In this document: piece after piece, positions 6,150 to 11,705 of the stretch
How the letters are laid out: each line of letters begins with the position of its first letter
Numbering within the stretch: the first letter of the stretch is position 1
Translations under genes and position numbers: made by a program
Assembly: GCA_964402685.1 (NCBI GenBank)
Contig: CAYODE010000111.1
Span: 1 to 12,825, forward strand
Source of the DNA: Aestuariivita sp964402685
GTDB lineage: Bacteria; Pseudomonadota; Alphaproteobacteria; Rhodobacterales; Rhodobacteraceae
Direction of reading: 5' to 3'
Length of the DNA: 12,825 nt
Notes under the pieces: model-generated
What the model was told of the DNA's origin: nothing
What the model saw: the letters and a program-made list of their open reading frames with translations, nothing else
The model's database searches: none

Positions 6150-7555
6150 TACATCATCTCCCGCACGTCTGTCAGTTTGCCGGTTACGGCAGCGGCCGCC
6201 GCCATCGCTGGCGACATCAGGTGGGTGCGTCCACCCCGGCCCTGACGGCCTTCGAAGTTACGGTTCGATGTGGCCGCACACCGCTCGCCCGGCTGTAGCT
6301 GGTCCGGGTTCATCGCCAGACACATAGAACATCCAGCCAATCGCCATTCAAACCCGGCGTCCTTGAAGATGTCGGCCAGGCCTTCTTCTTCGGCCTGCAA
6401 GCGCACAAGACCCGATCCAGGAACCACCATGGCGCGCATGCCGTCTTTGATCTTCTTGCCTTTCAGGATTTCCGCGGCGGCGCGCAAATCCTCGATCCGC
6501 CCATTTGTGCAGGACCCAATAAAGACAGTGTCGATTTCGATCTCATTCAAAGGGGTGCCGGGTTTCAGATCCATGTAATCCAAGGACCGCTGAGCGGCGC
6601 CAACTTTACCGCCGTCAAAGCTATCGGGTGAAGGAACGACGCCGGTAATGGGAAGCACGTCCTCGGGCGAGGTGCCCCAGGTGACAACAGGCGCAATGTC
6701 TTCGCCCTTGATGGTGATGACTTGATCCCAGTGTGCATCGTCATCGGAATAGAGTGTCTTCCACCATGCCAAGGCTGCGTCCCACTGCGCACCTTTGGGC
6801 GCATGCGGACGGCCTTTTACGTACTCAAAGGTGGTCTCATCTGGTGCAATTAAGCCTGCGCGCGCACCGCCTTCGATCGCCATGTTGCACACCGTCATGC
6901 GGCCTTCCATTGACAGATCGCGGATCGCTTCGCCGCAATACTCGATGACATAGCCGGTGCCGCCGGCGGTACCTGTGCGGCCGATCACGGACAGAGTGAT
7001 GTCCTTGGCGGTGACACCTGGGCGCAGCTTACCGGTAATCTCGACTTTCATGTTCTTGGACTTTTTCTGAATCAGCGTCTGGGTCGCAAGAACATGTTCC
7101 ACCTCTGAGGTACCGATGCCATGAGCCAAAGCACCGAACGCGCCGTGGGTGGCTGTATGGCTGTCACCACAGACGACCGTCATGCCCGGCAAGGTCCAGC
7201 CCTGTTCCGGTCCGACAATGTGTACGATGCCCTGACGGATGTCGGAAACAGGGTAATAGTGCATCAAGCCAAAATCCTTGGCATTTTGTTCCAACGCTTC
7301 GACTTGAATGCGGCTTTCTTCATTGTCGATACCGTTCACGCGGTCCGGCGTGGTGGGAACGTTATGATCGGGAACAGCGATGGTGCGCTCCGGCGCGCGG
7401 ACTTGGCGACCGGACATGCGCAACCCTTCGAAAGCCTGAGGGGATGTCACCTCATGCACAAGGTGGCGATCAATATAGAGCAGGCAGGTACCATCATCGG
7501 CTTCATGCGCGACGTGGGCATCCCAGATTTTATCATAGAGCGTTTTGGGGGACAT
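6149..7555 (-). CDS. leuC: 3-isopropylmalate dehydratase large subunit LeuC
   Basis: LeuC carries the [4Fe-4S] cluster and active site of isopropylmalate isomerase, an aconitase-family enzyme of leucine synthesis. The 468-residue length is normal. The cluster cysteines are C349 (in FIGSCTNGR), C409 and C412 (in GCSMCLAMNPD). Other family blocks are VCGDSHTATHGAFGALAHGIGTSEVEHVLATQT (split over 128-160) and NRNFEGRQGRGGRTHLMSPAMAAAAA (431-456). The ATG at 7553-7555 has a strong GGAGAGGA upstream. The gene is complete and lies entirely on the left-hand contig; a second copy of its first seven codons appears right of the N run at 7674. Confidence 0.97.
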   Translation of the reverse strand: MSPKTLYDKIWDAHVAHEADDGTCLLYIDRHLVHEVTSPQAFEGLRMSGRQVRAPERTIAVPDHNVPTTPDRVNGIDNEESRIQVEALEQNAKDFGLMHYYPVSDIRQGIVHIVGPEQGWTLPGMTVVCGDSHTATHGAFGALAHGIGTSEVEHVLATQTLIQKKSKNMKVEITGKLRPGVTAKDITLSVIGRTGTAGGTGYVIEYCGEAIRDLSMEGRMTVCNMAIEGGARAGLIAPDETTFEYVKGRPHAPKGAQWDAALAWWKTLYSDDDAHWDQVITIKGEDIAPVVTWGTSPEDVLPITGVVPSPDSFDGGKVGAAQRSLDYMDLKPGTPLNEIEIDTVFIGSCTNGRIEDLRAAAEILKGKKIKDGMRAMVVPGSGLVRLQAEEEGLADIFKDAGFEWRLAGCSMCLAMNPDQLQPGERCAATSNRNFEGRQGRGGRTHLMSPAMAAAAAVTGKLTDVREMM

Positions 7556-7567
7556 GGGTCCTCTCCC
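7535..7567 (-). repeat. leuC 5' end, allele copy A
   Basis: These 33 bases, covering the first codons of leuC, its ATG and its ribosome site, recur at 7684-7716 with a single difference (G7556 versus T7705). Everything further upstream also corresponds between the two copies, as far as the small gene. This is best read as two overlapping, slightly different contig ends rather than a biological tandem repeat. Confidence 0.9.
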
Positions 7568-7615
7568 TTGCGTGTCGAAATTTTGGATTTTTGTGAGGCG
7601 GGCGCAGGCCCAAGA

Positions 7616-7673
7616 TTATAGCCGCGCGAGCACCGTGTGTGTCGCACCAAAAAAGCGTTCGCGTAAACGCGCG
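7616..7673 (-). CDS. C-terminal end of a small unknown protein, allele A (cut by the N run)
   Basis: Reading leftwards from the N run, 18 codons (ARLRERFFGATHTVLARL) end in TAA 60 bases before the leuC ATG. The same 18 codons occur in the other contig (ending at 7756) as ARLRERFYGAIHTVLARL followed by TAG. Only two of the 18 residues differ, while eight other codons differ silently and the stop codons differ too. That pattern is what selection on a protein leaves, so this is the end of a genuine gene. The N terminus of this copy is missing. Confidence 0.7.
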
Positions 7674-7683
7674 NNNNNNNNNN
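7674..7683. other. assembly gap of 10 N joining two alleles
   Basis: A run of exactly ten N, a common scaffolding placeholder. The left side ends inside the small gene upstream of leuC; the right side begins again inside leuC codon 7 and repeats the region with sequence differences. The contigs overlap by about 130 bases rather than being separated, so the true sequence should be shorter than shown. Confidence 0.9.
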
Positions 7684-7704
7684 ATAGAGCGTTTTGGGGG
7701 ACAT
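7684..7704 (-). pseudogene. leuC 5' fragment, allele copy B (assembly duplicate)
   Basis: Seven codons (MSPKTLY) identical in protein to the leuC start, with the ribosome site GGGAGAGGA beside them (to 7716), broken by the N run. It is the contig-end counterpart of 7535-7555, not an independent gene. Confidence 0.88.
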
Positions 7705-7755
7705 TGGTCCTCTCCCGTGATGTGAATGGCAATAAGGTTCGTGCAGATAGCGGGC

Positions 7756-7842
7756 CTATAGGCGCGCAAGCACGGTATGGATCGCCCCATAGAAGCGTTC
7801 GCGCAGCCGCGCGCGGTCATCCATATCGAAAAATCGGATCAT
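7756..7842 (-). CDS. small unknown protein upstream of leuC, allele B (28 residues or longer)
   Basis: From the ATG at 7840-7842 this encodes 28 residues, basic and helical-looking (DDRARLRERF in the middle), ending TAG 51 bases before the leuC start of the same contig. The reading frame is open much further upstream, to an ATG at 8007 (83 residues), so the start is uncertain: AAGG lies only two bases before the 7842 ATG, and the longest version would overlap the start of the divergent gene at 7992. The last 18 codons are confirmed as coding by comparison with allele A (7616-7673). No known family recognised. It is not leucine-codon-rich enough to be a classic leu attenuator peptide. It could be transcribed with leuCD. 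Confidence 0.6.
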   Translation of the reverse strand: MIRFFDMDDRARLRERFYGAIHTVLARL

Positions 7843-7940
7843 GGCCTTGCGCTTAAGGCTTTCTGTGAGTCGAGGCAAGAGGGCGGGCACCCGACCTTCG
7901 CGCTGTTCCCTTGGTCGCACGTTGCTCTGCACGGTTAGGA

Positions 7941-7965
7941 TTGGATCAAAGAAATTCTGATCCAA
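7941..7965. promoter_or_regulatory. perfect 8-bp dyad between two divergent small genes
   Basis: TTGGATCA (7941-7948) and TGATCCAA (7958-7965) form exact inverted arms around nine bases. It lies 27 bp before the ATG at 7992 and about 100 bp upstream of the 7842 start. No T tract follows on either side, so it is more like an operator or an mRNA hairpin than a terminator. Confidence 0.5.
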
Positions 7966-7991
7966 ACAGCTGCTAGTGGCGTACGTTAAGC

Positions 7992-8132
7992 ATGGAACAA
8001 TCTGCATCTCCTTTGATGATCTTGCTCATTTCGGCTTTGATTGCGCTTGCACTTGGCGTGCATGCCGTGTCTGCGGGCGACCCTCTCTACGGTTCCGAAT
8101 TCGCGATACTGCCTCCCGTCGCTGAAAGATAA
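7992..8132 (+). CDS. small secreted or membrane-anchored protein (46 residues)
   Basis: An ATG at 7992 opens a 46-residue frame ending TAA at 8130-8132. Residues 8-25 (LMILLISALIALALGVHA) are a hydrophobic segment, followed by a possible signal-peptidase site (AVSAG) and a short polar tail (DPLYGSEFAILPPVAER). It would be either a tiny exported peptide of about 18 residues or a single-span membrane protein. The ribosome site is poor. It precedes the mscS-family gene by 73 bp on the same strand. Not recognised; supported by its composition and by filling an otherwise empty stretch. Confidence 0.5.
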   Translation: MEQSASPLMILLISALIALALGVHAVSAGDPLYGSEFAILPPVAER

Positions 8133-8205
8133 CGCAGCAACAATCCCGCCATCATTAAGTTGTTTGCGGCGCCGTTTCCGGGCAAATTGGTCGTGAAGGG
8201 GTGCC

Positions 8206-9546
8206 ATGGAAGAGCACGTGGAACAAACCACAGAGTCGTTCTCGCAGATTGCAATGTCTGTCTGGAATGATGTTGTTCTTTTGTTTCAGAGTGTCATCAC
8301 ACCGGGTTGGCGACAGAACCAGGTTTTAATCATCTTCGCGCTTATCGGTGTCGCTTGGTTGTTACGCTACATCACAGACGGGCGCATCGAACACTGGGCG
8401 CGCACGCGTGAAGGGTGGGAAAAGTGGCAATTCCGCGCCCTTGTTCAGGTCCGGCGTCGGTTGATCCTGATCTACTTCGCGGGCACCGCGTGGGCGACCT
8501 ATTTCATCATGCAGGAAGTCACTTGGCCGTCGCGGAGTTACCTGATCGGTCTGGCCGCGACGCTCGCAACGGCTTGGCTGGTCATTGCCTTCGGAGTTCG
8601 CCTCGTTAGCAACCCGTTCCTGCGCCGGGTGGTCAAATGGTTCGTTTGGATCTACGCCACACTTTACTACTTGGGTCTGATTGACGAAGTGTCTGCGTTT
8701 CTTGATGGCATTGCTATCAGTGTTGGCGCGGTACGTATCTCGGCCCTGACTGTTCTTGTTGGCCTTGTCGTAATAGCCGCGCTACTCACAGCAGCTCGTC
8801 TGGTTTCACAAACAACGGCGACAGTCATTCGCCGAAATCAGGACCTGTCGCCATCCATTCAGGTCCTTGCTGTAAAGGCCGTTCAGGTCATCGTTTATGG
8901 CGCAGCATTTATTGTTACCGTTCAAGCGTTGGGATTTGACCTGACAGGGCTTGCCGTTTTGTCAGGAGCGATTGGCGTCGGTCTTGGTTTTGGGTTGCAG
9001 AAAGTTGTGTCGAACTTGGTGTCGGGTGTGATCATCCTTTTGGACAAATCGATCAAACCTGGGGATGTTATCACCATAGGCGACACCTTCGGCTGGATTG
9101 AAACTCTTGGCGCCCGATACGCGAGTGTCGTGACGCGCGATGGCACAGAATATCTAATCCCGAATGAAGATCTGATCACCGGTCAGGTTGTGAACTGGTC
9201 TCATACCGACGAGTTCGTGCGCTTGGATATCCATTTTGGTACCGCTTATGGGGACGATCCGCATGACGTACGCCGGATCGCGATCGAGGCGGCACAGGGT
9301 GTTGATCGGGTGCTGGACAAACCCAAGGCCCCAGTGTGTCACATCGTTGGATTTGGCGACAGCAGCGTTGACTACATCCTGAGGTTTTGGATTCGGGACC
9401 CAACGCAGGGTCTGACGAATATTCGCGGCAACGTGTATCTGGCGTTGTGGGATGCCTTCTCGGAAAACGGCATTTCGATCCCCTTCCCGCAACGCGAAGT
9501 ACGAGTGCTAAATGAACCAACCACAAGCGGTCGCGCGTTGGACTAG
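8206..9546 (+). CDS. MscS-family mechanosensitive ion channel
   Basis: A 446-residue inner-membrane channel expected to open under membrane tension and release solutes on osmotic downshock. The MscS core is clear: a Gly/Ala-rich pore helix and adjoining segment GLAVLSGAIGVGLGFGLQKV (248-267), then SNLVSGVIILLDKSIKPGDVI (269-289), a beta domain with YASVVTRDGTEYLIPNEDLI (305-324), and an alpha/beta C-terminal domain to about 430. It is longer than E. coli MscS (286 residues) because of extra N-terminal membrane spans (about 38-56, 86-102, 111-131, 142-160, 177-199), as in larger family members. AAGGGG precedes the ATG. The stop codon is shared with the convergent gene at 9543. Confidence 0.94.
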   Translation: MEEHVEQTTESFSQIAMSVWNDVVLLFQSVITPGWRQNQVLIIFALIGVAWLLRYITDGRIEHWARTREGWEKWQFRALVQVRRRLILIYFAGTAWATYFIMQEVTWPSRSYLIGLAATLATAWLVIAFGVRLVSNPFLRRVVKWFVWIYATLYYLGLIDEVSAFLDGIAISVGAVRISALTVLVGLVVIAALLTAARLVSQTTATVIRRNQDLSPSIQVLAVKAVQVIVYGAAFIVTVQALGFDLTGLAVLSGAIGVGLGFGLQKVVSNLVSGVIILLDKSIKPGDVITIGDTFGWIETLGARYASVVTRDGTEYLIPNEDLITGQVVNWSHTDEFVRLDIHFGTAYGDDPHDVRRIAIEAAQGVDRVLDKPKAPVCHIVGFGDSSVDYILRFWIRDPTQGLTNIRGNVYLALWDAFSENGISIPFPQREVRVLNEPTTSGRALD

Positions 9547-10100
9547 TCCGATGCTTTGACTTGCGTGGCCGGAGGCGACTCCGCCAGTTTTTCGAAAAGA
9601 TCCGCGTGTTTGCGCTCGGCTTTGTCGATGGCCGCTCGACTGCCTGACAACGTAATCGGCCAGCTTTGGTCGCCGATCGACAGGATCCATGTTTGGGCTG
9701 ATTTGAACAGATCGACATCTGTTGGCGTAATCGGGAAGGAATATGCAAACGTCTTGTCGCCCAGTTGAACGATGTCGAGCTCTTCGGCAAGAAGCTCACG
9801 CTCAAACCGTTGGCCTCTCGTAGTGATCAACGTAGAGGATAGTTCGCTGGCGCCGGACCCGCTTGGCAGAGCCACAGATACGACACCGTTTTCTTCTGGT
9901 AGACCCAGATAGAGCATGGCAAAAGTCGCGTCGCCTTGTATGACGCCGGCGCCTTGCAAACCATCAACTCTATCGGTGTGCAGGACGCTTTCCGGATCAA
10001 TGTAATGCCAGCGATCAATGGGCTGCGCTGCCACTGGCTGTGGCAGCGTCAACAGCGCTAAAAACAGGCCGACTAACCCAAAAAATGTCAAGCGAGGCAT
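9543..10100 (-). CDS. exported protein of unknown function (185 residues)
   Basis: A signal peptide (MPRLTF, hydrophobic core to LLTLP, then PVAAQ with cleavage after VAA, about residue 25) leads into a soluble domain of about 160 residues with alternating beta-strand pattern, for example TFAMLYLGLP and TWILSIGDQSWPITLSG, and a charged helical tail (AAIDKAERKHADLFEKLAE). No cysteines in the mature part and no lipobox. I start at the ATG at 10098-10100, which has GGGGAG seven bases upstream; ten extra codons are possible upstream but have no ribosome site. Convergent with the MscS gene. Family not recognised; the periplasm is the expected location. Confidence 0.8.
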   Translation of the reverse strand: MPRLTFFGLVGLFLALLTLPQPVAAQPIDRWHYIDPESVLHTDRVDGLQGAGVIQGDATFAMLYLGLPEENGVVSVALPSGSGASELSSTLITTRGQRFERELLAEELDIVQLGDKTFAYSFPITPTDVDLFKSAQTWILSIGDQSWPITLSGSRAAIDKAERKHADLFEKLAESPPATQVKASD

Positions 10101-10210
10101 GGCAGCTCCCCCGAAACACAGTACAGGCAAACGAGGGTAGGGACCTGTATGTGTTGTGGCAACAATTTGCGATTATTGGCCCGGATGAGGAAACAGTGAA
10201 TGCAGTTTCA

Positions 10211-10239
10211 TTGAAATGTTATGTCTATCTTGCTAGATT
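10211..10239 (+). promoter_or_regulatory. predicted promoter of rsfS-rlmH
   Basis: TTGAAA (10211-10216; five of six matches) and TAGATT (10234-10239; four of six) are separated by 17 bases, the optimal spacing. Transcription would start near 10246, leaving about a 48-base leader before the CTG start proposed for rsfS. Confidence 0.45.
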
Positions 10240-10293
10240 TGCCGCGTGGACGGCGCGGGATTTCCCCGCAGCACAGAGAAGGAGGATATCGTT

Positions 10294-10704
10294 CTGTCAA
10301 TCCATGCAGAGGCGGCACAGGCTGCTGATGATCGGGCCACCCATAGTGGAGCGGGCCCAGCCGAAACCACCAGCGAGACGTTGCTGGTTTCAATCCTTTC
10401 GCAACTTGCTGACGACAAAGCCGAGGAGATCGTCGAAATTGATCTTCGCGGAAAAACGGCTATTGGCGATTACATGGTGATCTGCTCCGGTCGGTCGACC
10501 CGTCAGGTTGCGGCGCTTGCAGAAAAATTGGTGGACCGCCTGAAGAAAGACTACGGACGCCTGTCGCGTGTTGAGGGCAAAGATGCCGGTGACTGGGTGC
10601 TGATCGATACAGGCGACGTTATCGTTCACATCTTTCGGCCTGAAGTGCGTGAGTTCTATCAGCTGGAAAAAATGTGGGTACCAGCCGCCGCTCAGGCCAA
10701 CTGA
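10294..10704 (+). CDS. rsfS: ribosome silencing factor RsfS
   Basis: RsfS binds ribosomal protein L14 on the 50S subunit and blocks joining with 30S when nutrients are scarce. The conserved core is clear: DDKAEEIVEIDLRGKTAIGDYMVICSGRSTRQV (split over 38-70) and DWVLIDTGDVIVHIFRPEVREFYQLEKMW (split over 100-128). From the proposed start the protein has 136 residues, close to the family's usual 105-130. The start is unusual: the only good ribosome site, AAGGAGG (10279-10285), points eight bases downstream to an in-frame CTG (10294-10296). The only AUG/GUG-type alternative is the GTG at 10246, which lacks a ribosome site and coincides with the predicted transcription start. rlmH follows after 40 bp, so the two are co-transcribed. 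Confidence 0.9.
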   Translation: MSIHAEAAQAADDRATHSGAGPAETTSETLLVSILSQLADDKAEEIVEIDLRGKTAIGDYMVICSGRSTRQVAALAEKLVDRLKKDYGRLSRVEGKDAGDWVLIDTGDVIVHIFRPEVREFYQLEKMWVPAAAQAN

Positions 10705-10714
10705 TCGGGCAACG

Positions 10715-10729
10715 CCGCGCGACGCGCGG
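10715..10729 (+). other. GC-rich hairpin between rsfS and rlmH
   Basis: CCGCGC pairs with GCGCGG around a three-base GAC loop, ten bases after the rsfS stop and just before the rlmH ribosome site (GAGAGGA). CAA/TTG can extend the stem past a two-base bulge. No T tract follows, so it is unlikely to end transcription; it may tune rlmH translation or mRNA stability. Confidence 0.45.
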
Positions 10730-10744
10730 TTGTGAGAGGACGAA

Positions 10745-11215
10745 ATGCGCATCCATGTTTGCGCGGTCGGCCGTTTGCGCGGCGGCCCGGAGAAAACCCT
10801 AATTGATGACTACGTGACCCGGTTCGACAGAACTGGACGCGGCTTGGGTATGGGGCCTTTGAGGGTCACGGAAGTCGAAGACCGTAAAGGCGGAGGGATG
10901 GCAGCAGAGGCCACGCTGTTACGAGGCGCTATTCCAAAGGGCGCGCTTGTTTGTGCTTTGGACGAACGCGGTAAGATCATGTCTTCACCGGAATTTGCGA
11001 AACTTCTCGGCACATGGCGCGATGCCGGTCGAGGCGATGTCGCTTTCCTCATCGGCGGTGCCGACGGGCTTGCGACAGATCTTCGGGCAGAAGTTGACCA
11101 GTCGCTGAGTTTTGGCGCGATGGTTTGGCCCCATATGTTGGCGCGTGTGATGCTGAGCGAACAATTGTACCGCGCGGCGTCTATCCTTGCAGGCTCCCCT
11201 TATCATCGTGTGTGA
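10745..11215 (+). CDS. rlmH: 23S rRNA (pseudouridine1915-N3)-methyltransferase RlmH
   Basis: RlmH is a SPOUT-class methyltransferase that methylates pseudouridine 1915 in helix 69 of 23S rRNA using S-adenosylmethionine, acting on the assembled 70S ribosome. The 156-residue length is normal. The trefoil-knot SAM site is visible as DVAFLIGGADGL (98-109) and the C-terminal block LARVMLSEQLYRAASILAGS (132-151) with final PYHRV. The ATG has GAGAGGA upstream. Position behind rsfS is a common bacterial arrangement. Confidence 0.96.
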   Translation: MRIHVCAVGRLRGGPEKTLIDDYVTRFDRTGRGLGMGPLRVTEVEDRKGGGMAAEATLLRGAIPKGALVCALDERGKIMSSPEFAKLLGTWRDAGRGDVAFLIGGADGLATDLRAEVDQSLSFGAMVWPHMLARVMLSEQLYRAASILAGSPYHRV

Positions 11216-11233
11216 CAACTCGGGTTTTCCAGA

Positions 11234-11581
11234 CTACTGGCCGAGAGATACTGTTTTCAACGTTGTCCAACCGTCCACAGAACAGCGTGCTTCGATTTGC
11301 ACTTCGCTCATGCCGGAAGGAATGATCACACCAGACAGCGACCGAGTGAATGGCTGTTCCTCAACATGTGGATGATATAGTACCCTCATGCCTAGCTCAT
11401 TCCCGTCCATATCCAGGACGCGCCAGCCATCCGCATAGTGATCCCATCCCGTATCCGGATGGCTAATCGTCACATCAAAGCGCCATGTGTCGCCCGTAGC
11501 AGTTGCCACAACGCGATCGATGCTCACCGGATCGGCTGCGGCGGAAGTCGCCAGAAGGGCGAATGTCAGAAAATACTTCAT
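11234..11581 (-). CDS. small exported protein of unknown function (115 residues)
   Basis: A signal peptide (MKYFLTFALLATSAAA, cleavage before DPVS) precedes a domain of about 99 residues. Features that stand out are a Trp/Asp/His-rich core (TWRFDVTISHPDTGWDHYADGW, split 32-53), VLYHPHVEEQPFTRSLSG (67-84), and a single mature cysteine. The pattern of strands suggests a small beta-sandwich. It looks like a conserved roseobacter family of unknown role, but I give no function. It is convergent with rlmH (18 bp between stops) and divergent from glcD. Confidence 0.82.
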   Translation of the reverse strand: MKYFLTFALLATSAAADPVSIDRVVATATGDTWRFDVTISHPDTGWDHYADGWRVLDMDGNELGMRVLYHPHVEEQPFTRSLSGVIIPSGMSEVQIEARCSVDGWTTLKTVSLGQ

Positions 11582-11643
11582 GTCGTCAGCCTAGCGGAGC
11601 TGCCGCATCTTTGCCGTCACATTCCCGTGGGTCGCAGAATCGC

Positions 11644-11672
11644 TTGCCAGATCGTTAAATTGGTAATATATT
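11644..11672 (+). promoter_or_regulatory. predicted promoter of glcD
   Basis: TTGCCA (11644-11649; five of six matches to TTGACA) and TATATT (11667-11672; five of six matches to TATAAT) are 17 bases apart. The start of transcription would fall near 11679, about 27 bases before the glcD ATG. This is the best promoter match in the window. Confidence 0.6.
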
Positions 11673-11680
11673 TTTACCAA
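11660..11680. promoter_or_regulatory. 7-bp dyad operator over the glcD -10 box
   Basis: TTGGTAA (11660-11666) and TTACCAA (11674-11680) are exact inverted arms around seven bases that contain the -10 box. A protein bound here would block RNA polymerase, so this should be a repressor site. The outer TTGGT/ACCAA half-sites resemble those of FadR-type GntR regulators (the PdhR/LldR group), which often control lactate, pyruvate or glycolate genes, though the spacing here is wider than theirs. Confidence 0.6.
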
Positions 11681-11705
11681 ATCATGCGTCTTGGAGGAGC
11701 CGTCC

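Noticed and set aside
7614..7619. Perfect minus-strand TATAAT just upstream of leuC
   Set aside because: It is formed by the last codon and stop of the small gene (CTA TAA) plus one base; the other allele has TATAGG at the same place, and there is no good -35. Probably chance.
7535..7716. Tandem duplication or leader repeat controlling leuC
   Set aside because: The repeat units are separated by a ten-N placeholder, both units reach the contig ends, and they differ like alleles. An assembly cause is far more likely.
7754..7763. GCCTATAGGC palindrome before leuC in allele B
   Set aside because: Not present in allele A, so it is not a conserved regulatory site.
7756..7842. leu attenuator leader peptide
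   Set aside because: No run of leucine codons and no alternative hairpin/T-tract structure between it and leuC.
9176..9805. 209-codon minus-strand open frame
   Set aside because: Overlaps mscS-family coding sequence in antisense and the exported-protein gene in another frame; composition (Arg/Ser-rich) is that of a shadow.
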